Assembly (NCBI GenBank): GCA_018897105.1
Contig: JAHILF010000040.1
Location: 16,209 to 80,208 of the forward strand
Source of the DNA: Pseudomonadota bacterium
GTDB lineage: Bacteria; Desulfobacterota; Desulfobulbia; Desulfobulbales; SURF-16
Direction: 5' to 3'
Length of the DNA: 64,000 nucleotides
Part shown: positions 54,887 to 63,880 of the stretch, piece by piece
Layout: each line of letters starts with the position of its first letter
Numbering within the stretch: the stretch's first letter is position 1
Notes under the pieces: model-generated
The model's database searches: none
What the model saw: only the letters and a program-made list of their open reading frames with translations
What the model was told of the DNA's origin: nothing
Translations under genes and position numbers: made by a program

Positions 54887-57800
54887 CGCTATCCTCCTTC
54901 ATATGTGCCAGAACAGGTGAAAAAATTCGCATCGACATCTCCATAAATCTTTGATCAAGTGGTTCCGCACCATACTGGTAACGAAATCCCAGATAGGGGT
55001 CGCCACTCTCGCCCGTGCCGCCGTAGCGCCCATGCCAGGCGGCATTGGCCTCTTTTATCGCCCGGTCCGGTTGCCCCTGGCAGGCATACAGGGCAAATTG
55101 ATAGGATGTTTCACTCATAAAAGGCAGAGGCTCCTGCTGCCCCTGCAGGAAGAGGGTCATAAGCTGCTCCAGCAGTAGCCGGGCTTCCTGCACCGGCTGG
55201 AAGGCAACGGTCTGGTCCCTGGCCACCACCACCGTTCGCAGGGGCGTCTCCTGGGGCAGGCAATGCAGGATAAGATGGGTGATCCAGGCCCGCAGCAGAT
55301 CCCTGCCCTTCAGCCTGGCAGGACGGGCGTGGAGCACACCCTGCTCCGTCAGGTTGTCGATGCGCCCGCAGAGCAGAAAATCCTCTATCTTGATACGAAA
55401 AAGAGCCGGTTCAACCGCTGGGGCAAGGTGTACCGCCAGCAGTCCGTAAAATTGCGTCACCTCATCCTGCAGTTCTCGCACCGCAATTTCTCCGACCTTG
55501 CCATGGGGAAGAAGGCCCCGAGCCTTCCACAACCTTGCCTGACCATCAGTATTATTCTTTTGCACCAGAAGATCAAGCAGTTCCGTCTCCAGCAGGTAAC
55601 GGTCAAGCCCCTCCAGGGAGAACGGTTCATTATCATCAATGCGCTCGTCCGGCCCCGACAGCTCAACCCCAAGCCTGCGCCGGCAGAAAAACCGCACCGG
55701 GTGGACAAAAAAATCGACAAAGTCTTTCAGTTCAACCTCTTTCCCCAAATTATCCGGCGCAAGCAAAGGAAGTCCCTGCCAGAAGCCCGCGCCGGCATCG
55801 CTTCCGGCAGTAAGCCGCCTGGCGGCATGACAATTTTCCTCCGAATAACTGAAAAGAGAACTGCCCGGCTGGAAATAGGCAGGGTGAAAGGGCTGCAACC
55901 GGTGCCTGGTGACGAAGCCGGCTGTTGCAACCTGGCCCTCCCCGGGCGGGCAGACAGTGCCCAGGTAGTCAAGCAATTCGCTGACCAGCACCGATGGCGG
56001 CAGGGTGGTATCGTCCCGTACCGACTGCCCCACATAACTGATGTACAGCTGCTGTCGCGCGGAAAGGAGAGCCTCGATGAAAAGATAACGATCATCATGG
56101 CGCGGACTGCGGTCCCCCCGTCTGGGATTACGGCTCATCAGGTCAAAACTGAGATTGAAATGGGGACGGGGAAAGTCGCCGTCATTCATACCCAGCAGAC
56201 AGACGATTTTAAAGGGGATGGCCCGCATGGGCAGCAGGGAACAAAAAGTTACCCCGCCGCTCAGAAAACCGTGGGCGGATTTTTCCACCCGCAACCGTTG
56301 ATGCAACCAGCTTCTGATCACCTGGAGGTCAAGCGCCTCGCCAAAACCGGTTTCCGCCTGGGTCTCCCCCATGCCCTGCAGCGCCGTTCTCAAGCCCAGC
56401 ATGTCACCTTCCTGCTCGCTGTCCACGGCCAGGCAGTCATCAACCAGGGCCTGCAGCATCTCGCCCCACTCTGCCAGCTGTCTTTTGCCGGTCAGACGGG
56501 ACAACCAGGCAAAAAGCACCTCAACCGCATCAAGCAATCGGCCGAGCAGATCGGCCTCGCCGCCATCCAGGGGACCATGGGGAAGAATACCGGCAAACAG
56601 CTCATTACCGCCTGCCATGGCGTAGCCCAGCAACAGCCGGTCAAGGCCTGCCCGCCAGGTATTTTCATCATAAGCCGGCAGACCGAACTCCTCCTTCTGG
56701 CGGCCATCCCGTCCCCAGCGGATGCCGACCTCGCTTACCCACTCCCGGATGCGCTCACCGTCGGCCGCACTGAGGGAAAATCGCCTGCTGACCAGGGAAT
56801 CGCCTAGCAGGTTGACGATGTCCCGAGCCGCATAACGGCCTCCTGCCAACTCAAGCAGGGCAAAAAAGGTATCCAGCAGCAGACTGTCGGCCCCGGCGCT
56901 TTTGTCAGCCAGAGAAAAAGGCATGAAATGGGGATGAGCACGGTCAAGGCCGAAAACCGCCTGCACCAGGGGGGTGTATGTCTCGATGTCCGGGGCCATG
57001 ACAATGATGTCCGACGTGTTGAGCAACGGGTCAGAATCAAACAGGGCCAGCAGATGGTCCTGCAGCACCTCCACCTCCCGCATGGGGCTGTGGCAGGAAT
57101 GGATGACCAGGGAGTGGTCCGCCTCGCTGTGCTCGCAACTGCTCAGCTCAAGGATATCACGATGGATGGAGGCCAGCAGGCTGGTGTCTTCCGGCGGTTC
57201 GTACAAATCCTCTTCCAGGCAGTCCCGCTCCTGCAGCAGCACCAGGAAATCCCGGGCAATATGGCCCATGGAGGCAAGCAGGGCATTGCCCGACTCAAGA
57301 TAAAGTTCATCTGCCCCCTTTCCTTCCCGCACCTGCCGGCGGGAGATATCCTTTTCCGGCATAATGTCCCCCCACCAGTGCCGGCAGGGATTCATGAAAA
57401 AGAGATTGACCCGAATGTGGTTGGACAGGGCGTCAAAAACCTCCAGATGAAAAGGCGGCAGGCTGGAGATCCCGAACAGGGTGATCCGACTGGGCAGATC
57501 AGCAGGGACGCCTTCCTGCATTCCCCGGAGAAAACGCGCAAGCATTTCGCCCCGGTGCAGCTGTCCGTACCGGGCAGCGAATCTCCGCCACAGCAGGGCC
57601 TGCCAGTCGTCTTCCGCGCTGCCGCTTTCCCACACGGCAATCAGGTCAGGGCGGTAGATGATGTATTGATCAAAGAGATCGGCGAGCTGAGACGCCAGCT
57701 GGAACCGCTTCAGCGGATCGGCAAGATAGGAGGCGAGGTGGTGGAAAAGGGGTTCATCTTTCAGTTCCGCCAGCAGTTCCATGAGCTGCCAGCCTGCACG

Positions 57801-58064
57801 CTGGCGTTCGTAAGCAGACTGATCACTCTCCGGCAGCACCCGATGGAAGATGTCCGCCACAAATGTATTCGGAAAGGGAAAAAGGCAGTTAGCCCACACG
57901 GAGAGCTGCCTGGCCAGCTCCATGGTCAGCCAGACCGCCATGCCGCGGCTCTGCACCACAACGATCTCGGGCTCAAGAGGCGGCAGCGGGTCCTGCCTGA
58001 AGATTTCCCCGCACTGCCGGGCGAGGATCTCCAGACGGTTACTGGTGAAGAGATGGATAGCCAT
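54879..58064 (-). CDS. recC: Exodeoxyribonuclease V gamma subunit
   Basis: IHLFTSNRLEILARQCGEIFRQDPLPPLEPEIVVVQSRGMAVWLTMELARQL...LFGISSLPPFHLEVFDAL...VCLLGMNDGDFPR. Confidence 0.93.
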   Translation of the reverse strand: MAIHLFTSNRLEILARQCGEIFRQDPLPPLEPEIVVVQSRGMAVWLTMELARQLSVWANCLFPFPNTFVADIFHRVLPESDQSAYERQRAGWQLMELLAELKDEPLFHHLASYLADPLKRFQLASQLADLFDQYIIYRPDLIAVWESGSAEDDWQALLWRRFAARYGQLHRGEMLARFLRGMQEGVPADLPSRITLFGISSLPPFHLEVFDALSNHIRVNLFFMNPCRHWWGDIMPEKDISRRQVREGKGADELYLESGNALLASMGHIARDFLVLLQERDCLEEDLYEPPEDTSLLASIHRDILELSSCEHSEADHSLVIHSCHSPMREVEVLQDHLLALFDSDPLLNTSDIIVMAPDIETYTPLVQAVFGLDRAHPHFMPFSLADKSAGADSLLLDTFFALLELAGGRYAARDIVNLLGDSLVSRRFSLSAADGERIREWVSEVGIRWGRDGRQKEEFGLPAYDENTWRAGLDRLLLGYAMAGGNELFAGILPHGPLDGGEADLLGRLLDAVEVLFAWLSRLTGKRQLAEWGEMLQALVDDCLAVDSEQEGDMLGLRTALQGMGETQAETGFGEALDLQVIRSWLHQRLRVEKSAHGFLSGGVTFCSLLPMRAIPFKIVCLLGMNDGDFPRPHFNLSFDLMSRNPRRGDRSPRHDDRYLFIEALLSARQQLYISYVGQSVRDDTTLPPSVLVSELLDYLGTVCPPGEGQVATAGFVTRHRLQPFHPAYFQPGSSLFSYSEENCHAARRLTAGSDAGAGFWQGLPLLAPDNLGKEVELKDFVDFFVHPVRFFCRRRLGVELSGPDERIDDNEPFSLEGLDRYLLETELLDLLVQKNNTDGQARLWKARGLLPHGKVGEIAVRELQDEVTQFYGLLAVHLAPAVEPALFRIKIEDFLLCGRIDNLTEQGVLHARPARLKGRDLLRAWITHLILHCLPQETPLRTVVVARDQTVAFQPVQEARLLLEQLMTLFLQGQQEPLPFMSETSYQFALYACQGQPDRAIKEANAAWHGRYGGTGESGDPYLGFRYQYGAEPLDQRFMEMSMRIFSPVLAHMKEDSDG

Positions 58065-58138
58065 ACGCTATCTTTACTCCAAGTCCCTGAAGGTGCAAGA
58101 AAAACCTTTGCGTCTTTGTCCGCTTGCGTTTATTGTCT

Positions 58139-58196
58139 CAAGGCCGGGGACAGAATGATTTTCGCAAAAACCGCGAAAAAAATTCAGTCCCCTCAG
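58139..58196 (+). repeat. MITE-like element, copy C (3'-truncated)
   Basis: GGCCGGGGACAGAATGATTTTCGCAAAAACCGCGAAAAAAATTCAGTCCCCTCAGTCT. Confidence 0.8.
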
Positions 58197-58205
58197 TCTT
58201 CATTC

Positions 58206-58284
58206 ACCACAGAGTGCGCAGAGCCCACAGAGCTAACTGACTTTAAGAAAAAATATTTCTCTGTGATCTCTGCGCACTCTGTGG
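58206..58284. repeat. Inverted repeat CACCACAGAGTGCGCAGAG ... CTCTGCGCACTCTGTGGTG
   Basis: 19-bp perfect arms between recC and the 546-aa ORF; similar ACAGAGcccACAGAG motif near 18228-18275. Confidence 0.75.
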
Positions 58285-58339
58285 TGAAAAAAGACTTTTG
58301 ACGATTTCATCAATCAAAGCTAAATTCCGGGCAAGAACC

Positions 58340-59938
58340 ATGCGCACCTGTGTAACCCCCCAAGGCGATTTTCTCTACTGCATCCATGAACCTGCTTACG
58401 CGGTGAAAAATCTCCGCGAAAGCGACCTGATCGAAGGCCTCGGCACCTGTGACGGTCGGGAGTATCTCAACAACCGGAACTTCCCGCCTGCTGATGTCAT
58501 TGAGGAGAAAGCCGACCGGGTGTATGAGATCCCCAATGTCTTCCCCTTCAAGGGCACCACCTTTATCAACTCCCCCTGGGCGGACGCCACGGCCAAGGAC
58601 CCGCTGCGTATCAAACTGCCGGCACCAGTCAGCACATCATTTTCGCAAAACGTCAACGCCTGGCTCGCCGGCAGGGATGACAGCAGCATGGACGGCCTCT
58701 TCAACTGCCTGCCGGAATCCGTCCTCCTTGCCCTGGCCACCACCTCCACCGACCCGGATGATCTTGTCCGGCTGGCCAAAATCAGCTGTGAATTCATAGC
58801 TGATAGCGACGGCGTCCCGTCCGGTCTCCTTTACAGCCGGGATCCGCGGGGCATGACCCGAGCCGTGATCAAAAACCATCCTCTTTTTGAGGCGGTGGCC
58901 AACAACCCCTTTCTGCCCGATCCTTACAAACAGGCCATGGTCCTGCGGCCCGGCGCCCAGGGCGGCAGTGAAATCGTCGGCGAATGGACCGAGGCGGGCC
59001 ACCACGTCTTTGAATATCTGCGCCGCAACTCCTACATCCCTTGGGGTCACTATGCCGCCAACATGGCCAATGATGCCCTGCGTTATGATATCAACAGACT
59101 GTCCCTGGCTGACATGACCGGCCTGCGCCATCTCTACTACCAGCGCACTTATGTCCGTATGGCGGCTGACCTCGGCATGGAGGTGCAGAGCGGCAGGAAG
59201 AGCCTGACCGCAGGCGAGCTTGAATCCCTGCGCCGAGAGATCTGCCGTCGGCTCGACCAGGAGGCGCGTCCCCCCTTCTTTGACTGCACCCTGTGGGGCT
59301 GGAACTACGGCTTTGACTTTGCCCCCAGCCATTACCGGCTCAATGCCTCCCACCAGCAGATCCACCAGCAGTTTGCCCTGCTGCCGGCAGCGGTCACAGC
59401 GCTCAAGGCCGGCACAAAGACGGACGAATTTCTCCCCTCATACGGCTGCGGTGATCTGGTGGCCGACTGTGTGCGTGCCTATGCCGACAAACACGACCGC
59501 TCCCTTTTTGCCGACCTGATCACCTGCATCCGCCACAACCGGCGCCTGGACGGGACCAAGGGTGAAGCATCTCTTGTTGTTTTTGAGGACGATGAGGTGA
59601 TGCTCTTTGTGCCCAAGGCCCAGACCTCCCAGTGGGAGCTGCAGCTCATGACGCTCAGGCCGGTGGGCAATATCCTGGAGGCGGACGAGGTAATGCGCCG
59701 CTCCCTGGATGGGGCCATGCATACGGCCATGCAGGTGCTCGGCGGCCTGGGCCTGCGCATGGCAAACATTATCGAGTATGCCAAACGCTTTACGGACAAA
59801 TCCGACCAGCGGCTCATATACAGCTTCCTGCCGAAACTGCCCGAGTCTCCCGGCGCCTTCAGCGAAGCCCAGCTGCGCTGGATCATGGGCCATTATCCGG
59901 AAGATTTCGCCATTGCCTGCCGCAGCAAGCTGCCCTGA
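58340..59938 (+). CDS. Hypothetical protein (~532 aa)
   Basis: Long ORF; C-terminal ~90 aa duplicated at 61435-61702; no family recognised. Confidence 0.65.
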   Translation: MRTCVTPQGDFLYCIHEPAYAVKNLRESDLIEGLGTCDGREYLNNRNFPPADVIEEKADRVYEIPNVFPFKGTTFINSPWADATAKDPLRIKLPAPVSTSFSQNVNAWLAGRDDSSMDGLFNCLPESVLLALATTSTDPDDLVRLAKISCEFIADSDGVPSGLLYSRDPRGMTRAVIKNHPLFEAVANNPFLPDPYKQAMVLRPGAQGGSEIVGEWTEAGHHVFEYLRRNSYIPWGHYAANMANDALRYDINRLSLADMTGLRHLYYQRTYVRMAADLGMEVQSGRKSLTAGELESLRREICRRLDQEARPPFFDCTLWGWNYGFDFAPSHYRLNASHQQIHQQFALLPAAVTALKAGTKTDEFLPSYGCGDLVADCVRAYADKHDRSLFADLITCIRHNRRLDGTKGEASLVVFEDDEVMLFVPKAQTSQWELQLMTLRPVGNILEADEVMRRSLDGAMHTAMQVLGGLGLRMANIIEYAKRFTDKSDQRLIYSFLPKLPESPGAFSEAQLRWIMGHYPEDFAIACRSKLP

Positions 59939-60197
59939 ACAATCCGGCCAGGCGGCGGTCAGACCGACGGAGCTGGCTCGACGGTTTACGAAGGGGGTAA
60001 GAAGAGCAAATCCCGAGGGCCTGTCGCAAAAGACATTCGGATATTTTCTGAGATTAAGCCGGCCGGCATGCGGGTCGTTCTCATTCACGACTATATGGGA
60101 GCTGATTGAAAAACAGCTTGGAAGGCAGTAAAAGAACGGCTGACGGAGATCAAACCGTTAATGGACCGGTTAGTTCCTGGAAATAAGTAAGGTGTCC
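59671..60197 (+). repeat. Direct repeat, copy 1 (gene 3' end plus downstream DNA)
   Basis: Near-identical to 61435-61963, from tatcctggaggcggacgag to ggaaataagtaaggtgtcc. Confidence 0.9.
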
Positions 60198-60243
60198 TCA
60201 GAACTTGGTGAAGTTAGTCCTTGAAAAGGAGTAAGCTGTCCCC

Positions 60244-60303
60244 GGAACAACGCTGCTAATCAGCCGCGCGGTATTTTGCGTCGGCTAATTAGCCTGGTTA
60301 TAC
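60244..60303 (-). other. attC-like integron recombination site 1
   Basis: minus: GTATAACCAGGCTAATTAGCCGACGCAAAATACCGCGCGGCTGATTAGCAGCGTTGTTCC. Confidence 0.6.
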
Positions 60304-60543
60304 CTTAAATACTCAGTTTTTTAATTTTGATTGTATTGAGAAGATGCGAGCTGAAGTGGCGGCATGGAACACCGATCGAAATAACCGCCAGACTAAGTTG
60401 ATTGGCAGTTTAGAACAGATGATGCGCGAATAAAACTAAAACGTCTTTATCCGAAATTTTAACATATACAATGTACTAGATCACAGTCCAATTGACGTCT
60501 CGTTGTAAAACAGTTGTAAAACAACTGAGTGCTCTGAACAATC

Positions 60544-61308
60544 TTAGCCCATTTTGAATAGGGAACGTCGTGTTAGCGGCCCCACTATCCCATCCCGCGC
60601 AAGCTGATTTAGCGTTTGAAACTCTGTGACCCGCGCTAGCGTTTTAGCCCCAAAGATCCCATCGGGGGCGAGCAGTGCAAGTGCAGAAGGAGGTCTCTTA
60701 TTAAGAAGCATCTGGACAACCTTAATGGTATCACCTCGATCACCGTACTTTTGCAGCTCCCTAGGCGAGAACAGCTGTTGGTGAAAACCAAACTTCGACG
60801 CTCCACCTCCCAAGCCTTGTCGAAGGACGACCTCGTGCCCCAGCGACCCCGGTGGCTTCGTCCCTGGTGGAGAAAGCGAGATTGGAATGTATTTCATGAT
60901 CTTCCCACGAGGTGTGATAACATATGATACATCCTTCCCAAATTCTGCCTTCAACTTGTCCTTCGGAGAGAAAAGCTCATCAGTGGGCAGAAATTGACCG
61001 GCGTGGCTGTGATATGTACCTATGTTCTCGACGTTGGGAAGTTTGGGTCCAGGATCTGACTCGCGGCTGGACTTGAGCGTTCGGGGACTTGTGTAAAAAT
61101 ATTTACCGCCCCTTTTGAATATTCGCCCTGCAAATTCCCAATTGTTGGCTACAGATTTATAGTAGATTTCATCGAGGGCTGTGATCGCCGCAGTATCCGC
61201 AGACTGAAAAGGAAATCCCGCTCGACTAAGGTTCTGCAGGAATGCCTCGACAACGCGCTTAACATCCGGCATTATCGGTTCCAAGACTGGTACATCCCGC
61301 TCGGACAT
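60544..61308 (-). CDS. DUF4329-like domain plus peptidoglycan-binding-1-like domain, effector candidate
   Basis: NIGTYHSHAGQFLPTDELFSPKDKLKAE...VITPRGKIMKY; YGDRGDTIKVVQMLLNK...APDGIFGAKTLARVTEFQ...DGIVGPLTRRSLF. Confidence 0.65.
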   Translation of the reverse strand: MSERDVPVLEPIMPDVKRVVEAFLQNLSRAGFPFQSADTAAITALDEIYYKSVANNWEFAGRIFKRGGKYFYTSPRTLKSSRESDPGPKLPNVENIGTYHSHAGQFLPTDELFSPKDKLKAEFGKDVSYVITPRGKIMKYIPISLSPPGTKPPGSLGHEVVLRQGLGGGASKFGFHQQLFSPRELQKYGDRGDTIKVVQMLLNKRPPSALALLAPDGIFGAKTLARVTEFQTLNQLARDGIVGPLTRRSLFKMG

Positions 61309-61434
61309 AGCTGGCCTCCTCAGTTAATTACGGTTATAACGGGCTCTCAATTCGAACCTGATGATCACCGGTTTATCCGGTGCATTATTTAGTTGGCAAA
61401 AGTTAAAATCGTGGTCTGTCCCCGATTGATTTTA

Positions 61435-61963
61435 TATCCTGGAGGCGGACGAGGCCATTCGCCGCTCCCTGGATGAGGCCATGCATACGGCCATGCAGGT
61501 GCTCGGCAGCCTGGGCCTGCGCATGGCAAACATTATCGAGTATGCCAAACGCTTCACGGATAAATCCGACCAGCGGCTCCTCTACAGTTTTCTGCCGAAA
61601 TTGCCCGTGTCTCCCGGCGCCTTCAGCGAAGCCCAGCTGCGCTGGATCATGGGCCATTATCCGGAAGATTTCGCCACCGCCTGCCGCAGCAAACTGCCCT
61701 AAACAATTTTCGGCCAGGCGGCGGTCAGACCGACGGAGCTAGCGCGACGGTTTACGAAGCGGACAAGAGGAGCAAATCCCGAGGGCCTGTCGCAAAAGAC
61801 ATTCGGATATTTTCTGAGGTTAAGTTGGCCGGCATGCGGGTCGTTCTCATTCACGACTATATGGGAGCTGATTGAAAAACAGCTTGGAAGGCAGTAAAAG
61901 AACGGCTGGCGGAGATCAAACCGTTAATGGACCGGTTAGTTCCTGGAAATAAGTAAGGTGTCC
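61435..61963 (+). pseudogene. Direct repeat copy 2: detached C-terminal fragment of the 58340-59938 gene plus 3' flank
   Basis: LEADEAIRRSLDEAMHTAMQVLGSLGLRMANIIEYAKRF... matches only the C-terminus of the upstream gene. Confidence 0.85.
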
Positions 61964-62024
61964 CCGGAACGGGCTCTTCAGCGGGCGCGGTTTCTTGCGC
62001 TCCGCTGAAAGAGCAATGTTAGAT
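61964..62024 (-). other. attC-like site 2
   Basis: minus: ATCTAACATTGCTCTTTCAGCGGAGCGCAAGAAACCGCGCCCGCTGAAGAGCCCGTTCC; R'' (RYYYAAC) contains the TAA stop of the preceding ORF. Confidence 0.7.
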
Positions 62025-62534
62025 TTCTTCTGACGAATGCCATTGATTGAGTAATGCTTCTGCCCTCTTATATATGGATTCTTCATTAACACCATGCTTA
62101 TTCATATGGGCTATCGATAGTGAACCTATTTCTTTCAAAAGTGCAAGTGACTCATCCGCCATAGCATCAATTCGTGATATGAGCCGTTGCATTGCAATAT
62201 CGCTATGAACAGCATCTCGGCTTTCGGTTCTTGATTGGTGAACTAACCAATTTCGCTCTGACAATAGTCTAAGGAAACGACCTCCTAGGTCTTTATTTAA
62301 CAATCCTTTTTTTCTGATATCTTTGATAGTGCGGCCAAACGTATTTTTCTTTGCCTTTTTAACAAGATCATTGCCAGCAGCTTCCCCCATTCCTTTTTTA
62401 GCTTGTCCAAGAAGAACGAAGTACTGAGCAGATACACCTTCCAATTCTTGAATTTGCCATATCGCAAAGCCAATCCTTTGCGTGATTTCCTTTAGGCGAT
62501 TTGCTTTTTGTATTTGTTGCATAAATTCATTCAT
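62019..62534 (-). CDS. Cassette-type hypothetical protein, possible HEPN-like
   Basis: LSERNWLVHQSR contains R-X4-H; ORF starts right after attC-like site 3. Confidence 0.55.
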   Translation of the reverse strand: MNEFMQQIQKANRLKEITQRIGFAIWQIQELEGVSAQYFVLLGQAKKGMGEAAGNDLVKKAKKNTFGRTIKDIRKKGLLNKDLGGRFLRLLSERNWLVHQSRTESRDAVHSDIAMQRLISRIDAMADESLALLKEIGSLSIAHMNKHGVNEESIYKRAEALLNQWHSSEEI

Positions 62535-62536
62535 TG

Positions 62537-62593
62537 ATTTAACCATCCTGTTCAGCGACTGTGTCTTTCTGCGACCCCGCTGGCTTGTTAGAG
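62537..62593 (-). other. attC-like site 3
   Basis: minus: CTCTAACAAGCCAGCGGGGTCGCAGAAAGACACAGTCGCTGAACAGGATGGTTAAAT; R' GTTAAAT fits GTTRRRY. Confidence 0.7.
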
Positions 62594-62619
62594 GGTTAAA
62601 TGTTTTATGATAAAAAAAC

Positions 62620-63018
62620 TTATAATCTTTTGTATTTTCTTGTTCTTACAACAAGTGGAACAATTGTTTCAAAAAAATCAGGGTTTTCATCGGGGTGACC
62701 AGTGAAACTGATATGGTAATCCAAGCGAAGCTTACCAACGCTGTTACACATAGACTCCAATTCAGCTTCTCCCGAGGCCCAAAACAAATGCGCCATTGTC
62801 TCCATTACATATTCTGCTTGTGTGCGGATAGTATATGAAGTGTCCATAGGGACAACCAAACCAGAGGATAGCGTTAATTGGCATGTCAGATTTCTGAGAT
62901 AAGCGTTCAGGTTAAAAATTACATCCGTGTGAACAAGTAAGTAGCTTTTCAGCCTAAAAGAAACGAGGCCGTTTTTTTTGCGATACATTCGAATTGATGT
63001 ATCCGATAGTCTCAACAT
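62620..63018 (-). CDS. Cassette-type hypothetical protein
   Basis: 132 aa ORF between attC-like sites. Confidence 0.55.
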   Translation of the reverse strand: MLRLSDTSIRMYRKKNGLVSFRLKSYLLVHTDVIFNLNAYLRNLTCQLTLSSGLVVPMDTSYTIRTQAEYVMETMAHLFWASGEAELESMCNSVGKLRLDYHISFTGHPDENPDFFETIVPLVVRTRKYKRL

Positions 63019-63034
63019 ATCTACCCTCTCGGTT

Positions 63035-63112
63035 CGCTTGAGGCGCGGCCGATGAACTTGTCTTTAAAAATCCGGCGTTATTCCCACGTCCATCGCCAAG
63101 CGATGGTTAGCA
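63035..63112 (-). other. attC-like site 4 (boundaries uncertain)
   Basis: minus: GCTAACCATCGCTTGGCG ... CGCCTCAAGCGA arms right after the stop of 63121-63627. Confidence 0.45.
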
Positions 63113-63120
63113 AATAAATG

Positions 63121-63627
63121 CTATTTTTCGGGAATTTCACCTGTTTTTAGCATTGTGAGAAATTGTTCTTCATTTAAAACGATTGCGCCTTGATGACGTG
63201 ATTTTTCAATTTTTTTGGGTCCTGCATTATAACCGCAACAAAGGAACTCAAGCTGTTTTGTTACAGAGTCACGCACAAACATTCCTTCGGATTCTGCGAT
63301 TTCGACAAGTTTGATTTTGTCTGCTTTTTTAAAACCAGTAAAGCAAATTTCAGGTGCCCCGGAAGTGTTTAGCCTTCTGGTGTAAGAACGACTTGATTGA
63401 GGCCTTTCTTGTGGTGGTGAATTTTCAATATGATATTGTAACCTTTGCTCAATATTCGAAGGCTCGTTTATATCCTCAAGTATTCTGTCTTTACGAAAAG
63501 TTCTTAATGCATTGGCACTCTTACAAAAAGCTTGAATATATTCTTCGGTCTCAGAGATATTTGTAACCTCTCTATACGAGACTACTCCCTGTGCATCACG
63601 GTATATAAACCTTTTGTCATCAGCCAT
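63121..63627 (-). CDS. Cassette-type protein with C-terminal BRCT domain
   Basis: EICFTGFKKADKIKLVEIAESEGMFVRDSVTKQLEFLCCGYNAGPKKIEKSRHQGAIVLNEEQFLTML; N-terminal FIYRDAQGVVSYREV...RTFRKDRILE. Confidence 0.7.
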   Translation of the reverse strand: MADDKRFIYRDAQGVVSYREVTNISETEEYIQAFCKSANALRTFRKDRILEDINEPSNIEQRLQYHIENSPPQERPQSSRSYTRRLNTSGAPEICFTGFKKADKIKLVEIAESEGMFVRDSVTKQLEFLCCGYNAGPKKIEKSRHQGAIVLNEEQFLTMLKTGEIPEK

Positions 63628-63641
63628 ATTTTTTCCTCTTA

Positions 63642-63716
63642 GGCTAACGCCAAGTTAACCGGCGCGCGTTAGCACGTCCGAGCGAGGAACGAGCGTTGTT
63701 GAACTTTTTGTTAGGT
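63642..63716 (-). other. attC-like site 5
   Basis: minus: ACCTAACAAAAAGTTCAACAACGCTCGTTCCTCGCTCGGACGTGCTAACGCGCGCCGGTTAACTTGGCGTTAGCC; perfect RYYYAAC. Confidence 0.8.
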
Positions 63717-63719
63717 TTA

Positions 63720-63880
63720 TTACTCAACGCCGCCAAACCCTTTCATCTGACCAAGTTGAATGGCAGCCAAAATCGAAATTAGGTGTGTTCCTACCATTAA
63801 GCCCTCTGACTCCTTGTAGGAGTGGAATATACCTACTAGCTTTGGAAGCGACCAATCATCTGATAAGCTCGCCCGCTGAC
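63720..63880 (-). pseudogene. Short or degraded cassette ORF end
   Basis: minus frame ...SDDWSLPKLVGIFHSYKESEGLMVGTHLISILAAIQLGQMKGFGGVE* immediately 5' of attC-like site 5; no good start. Confidence 0.35.
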
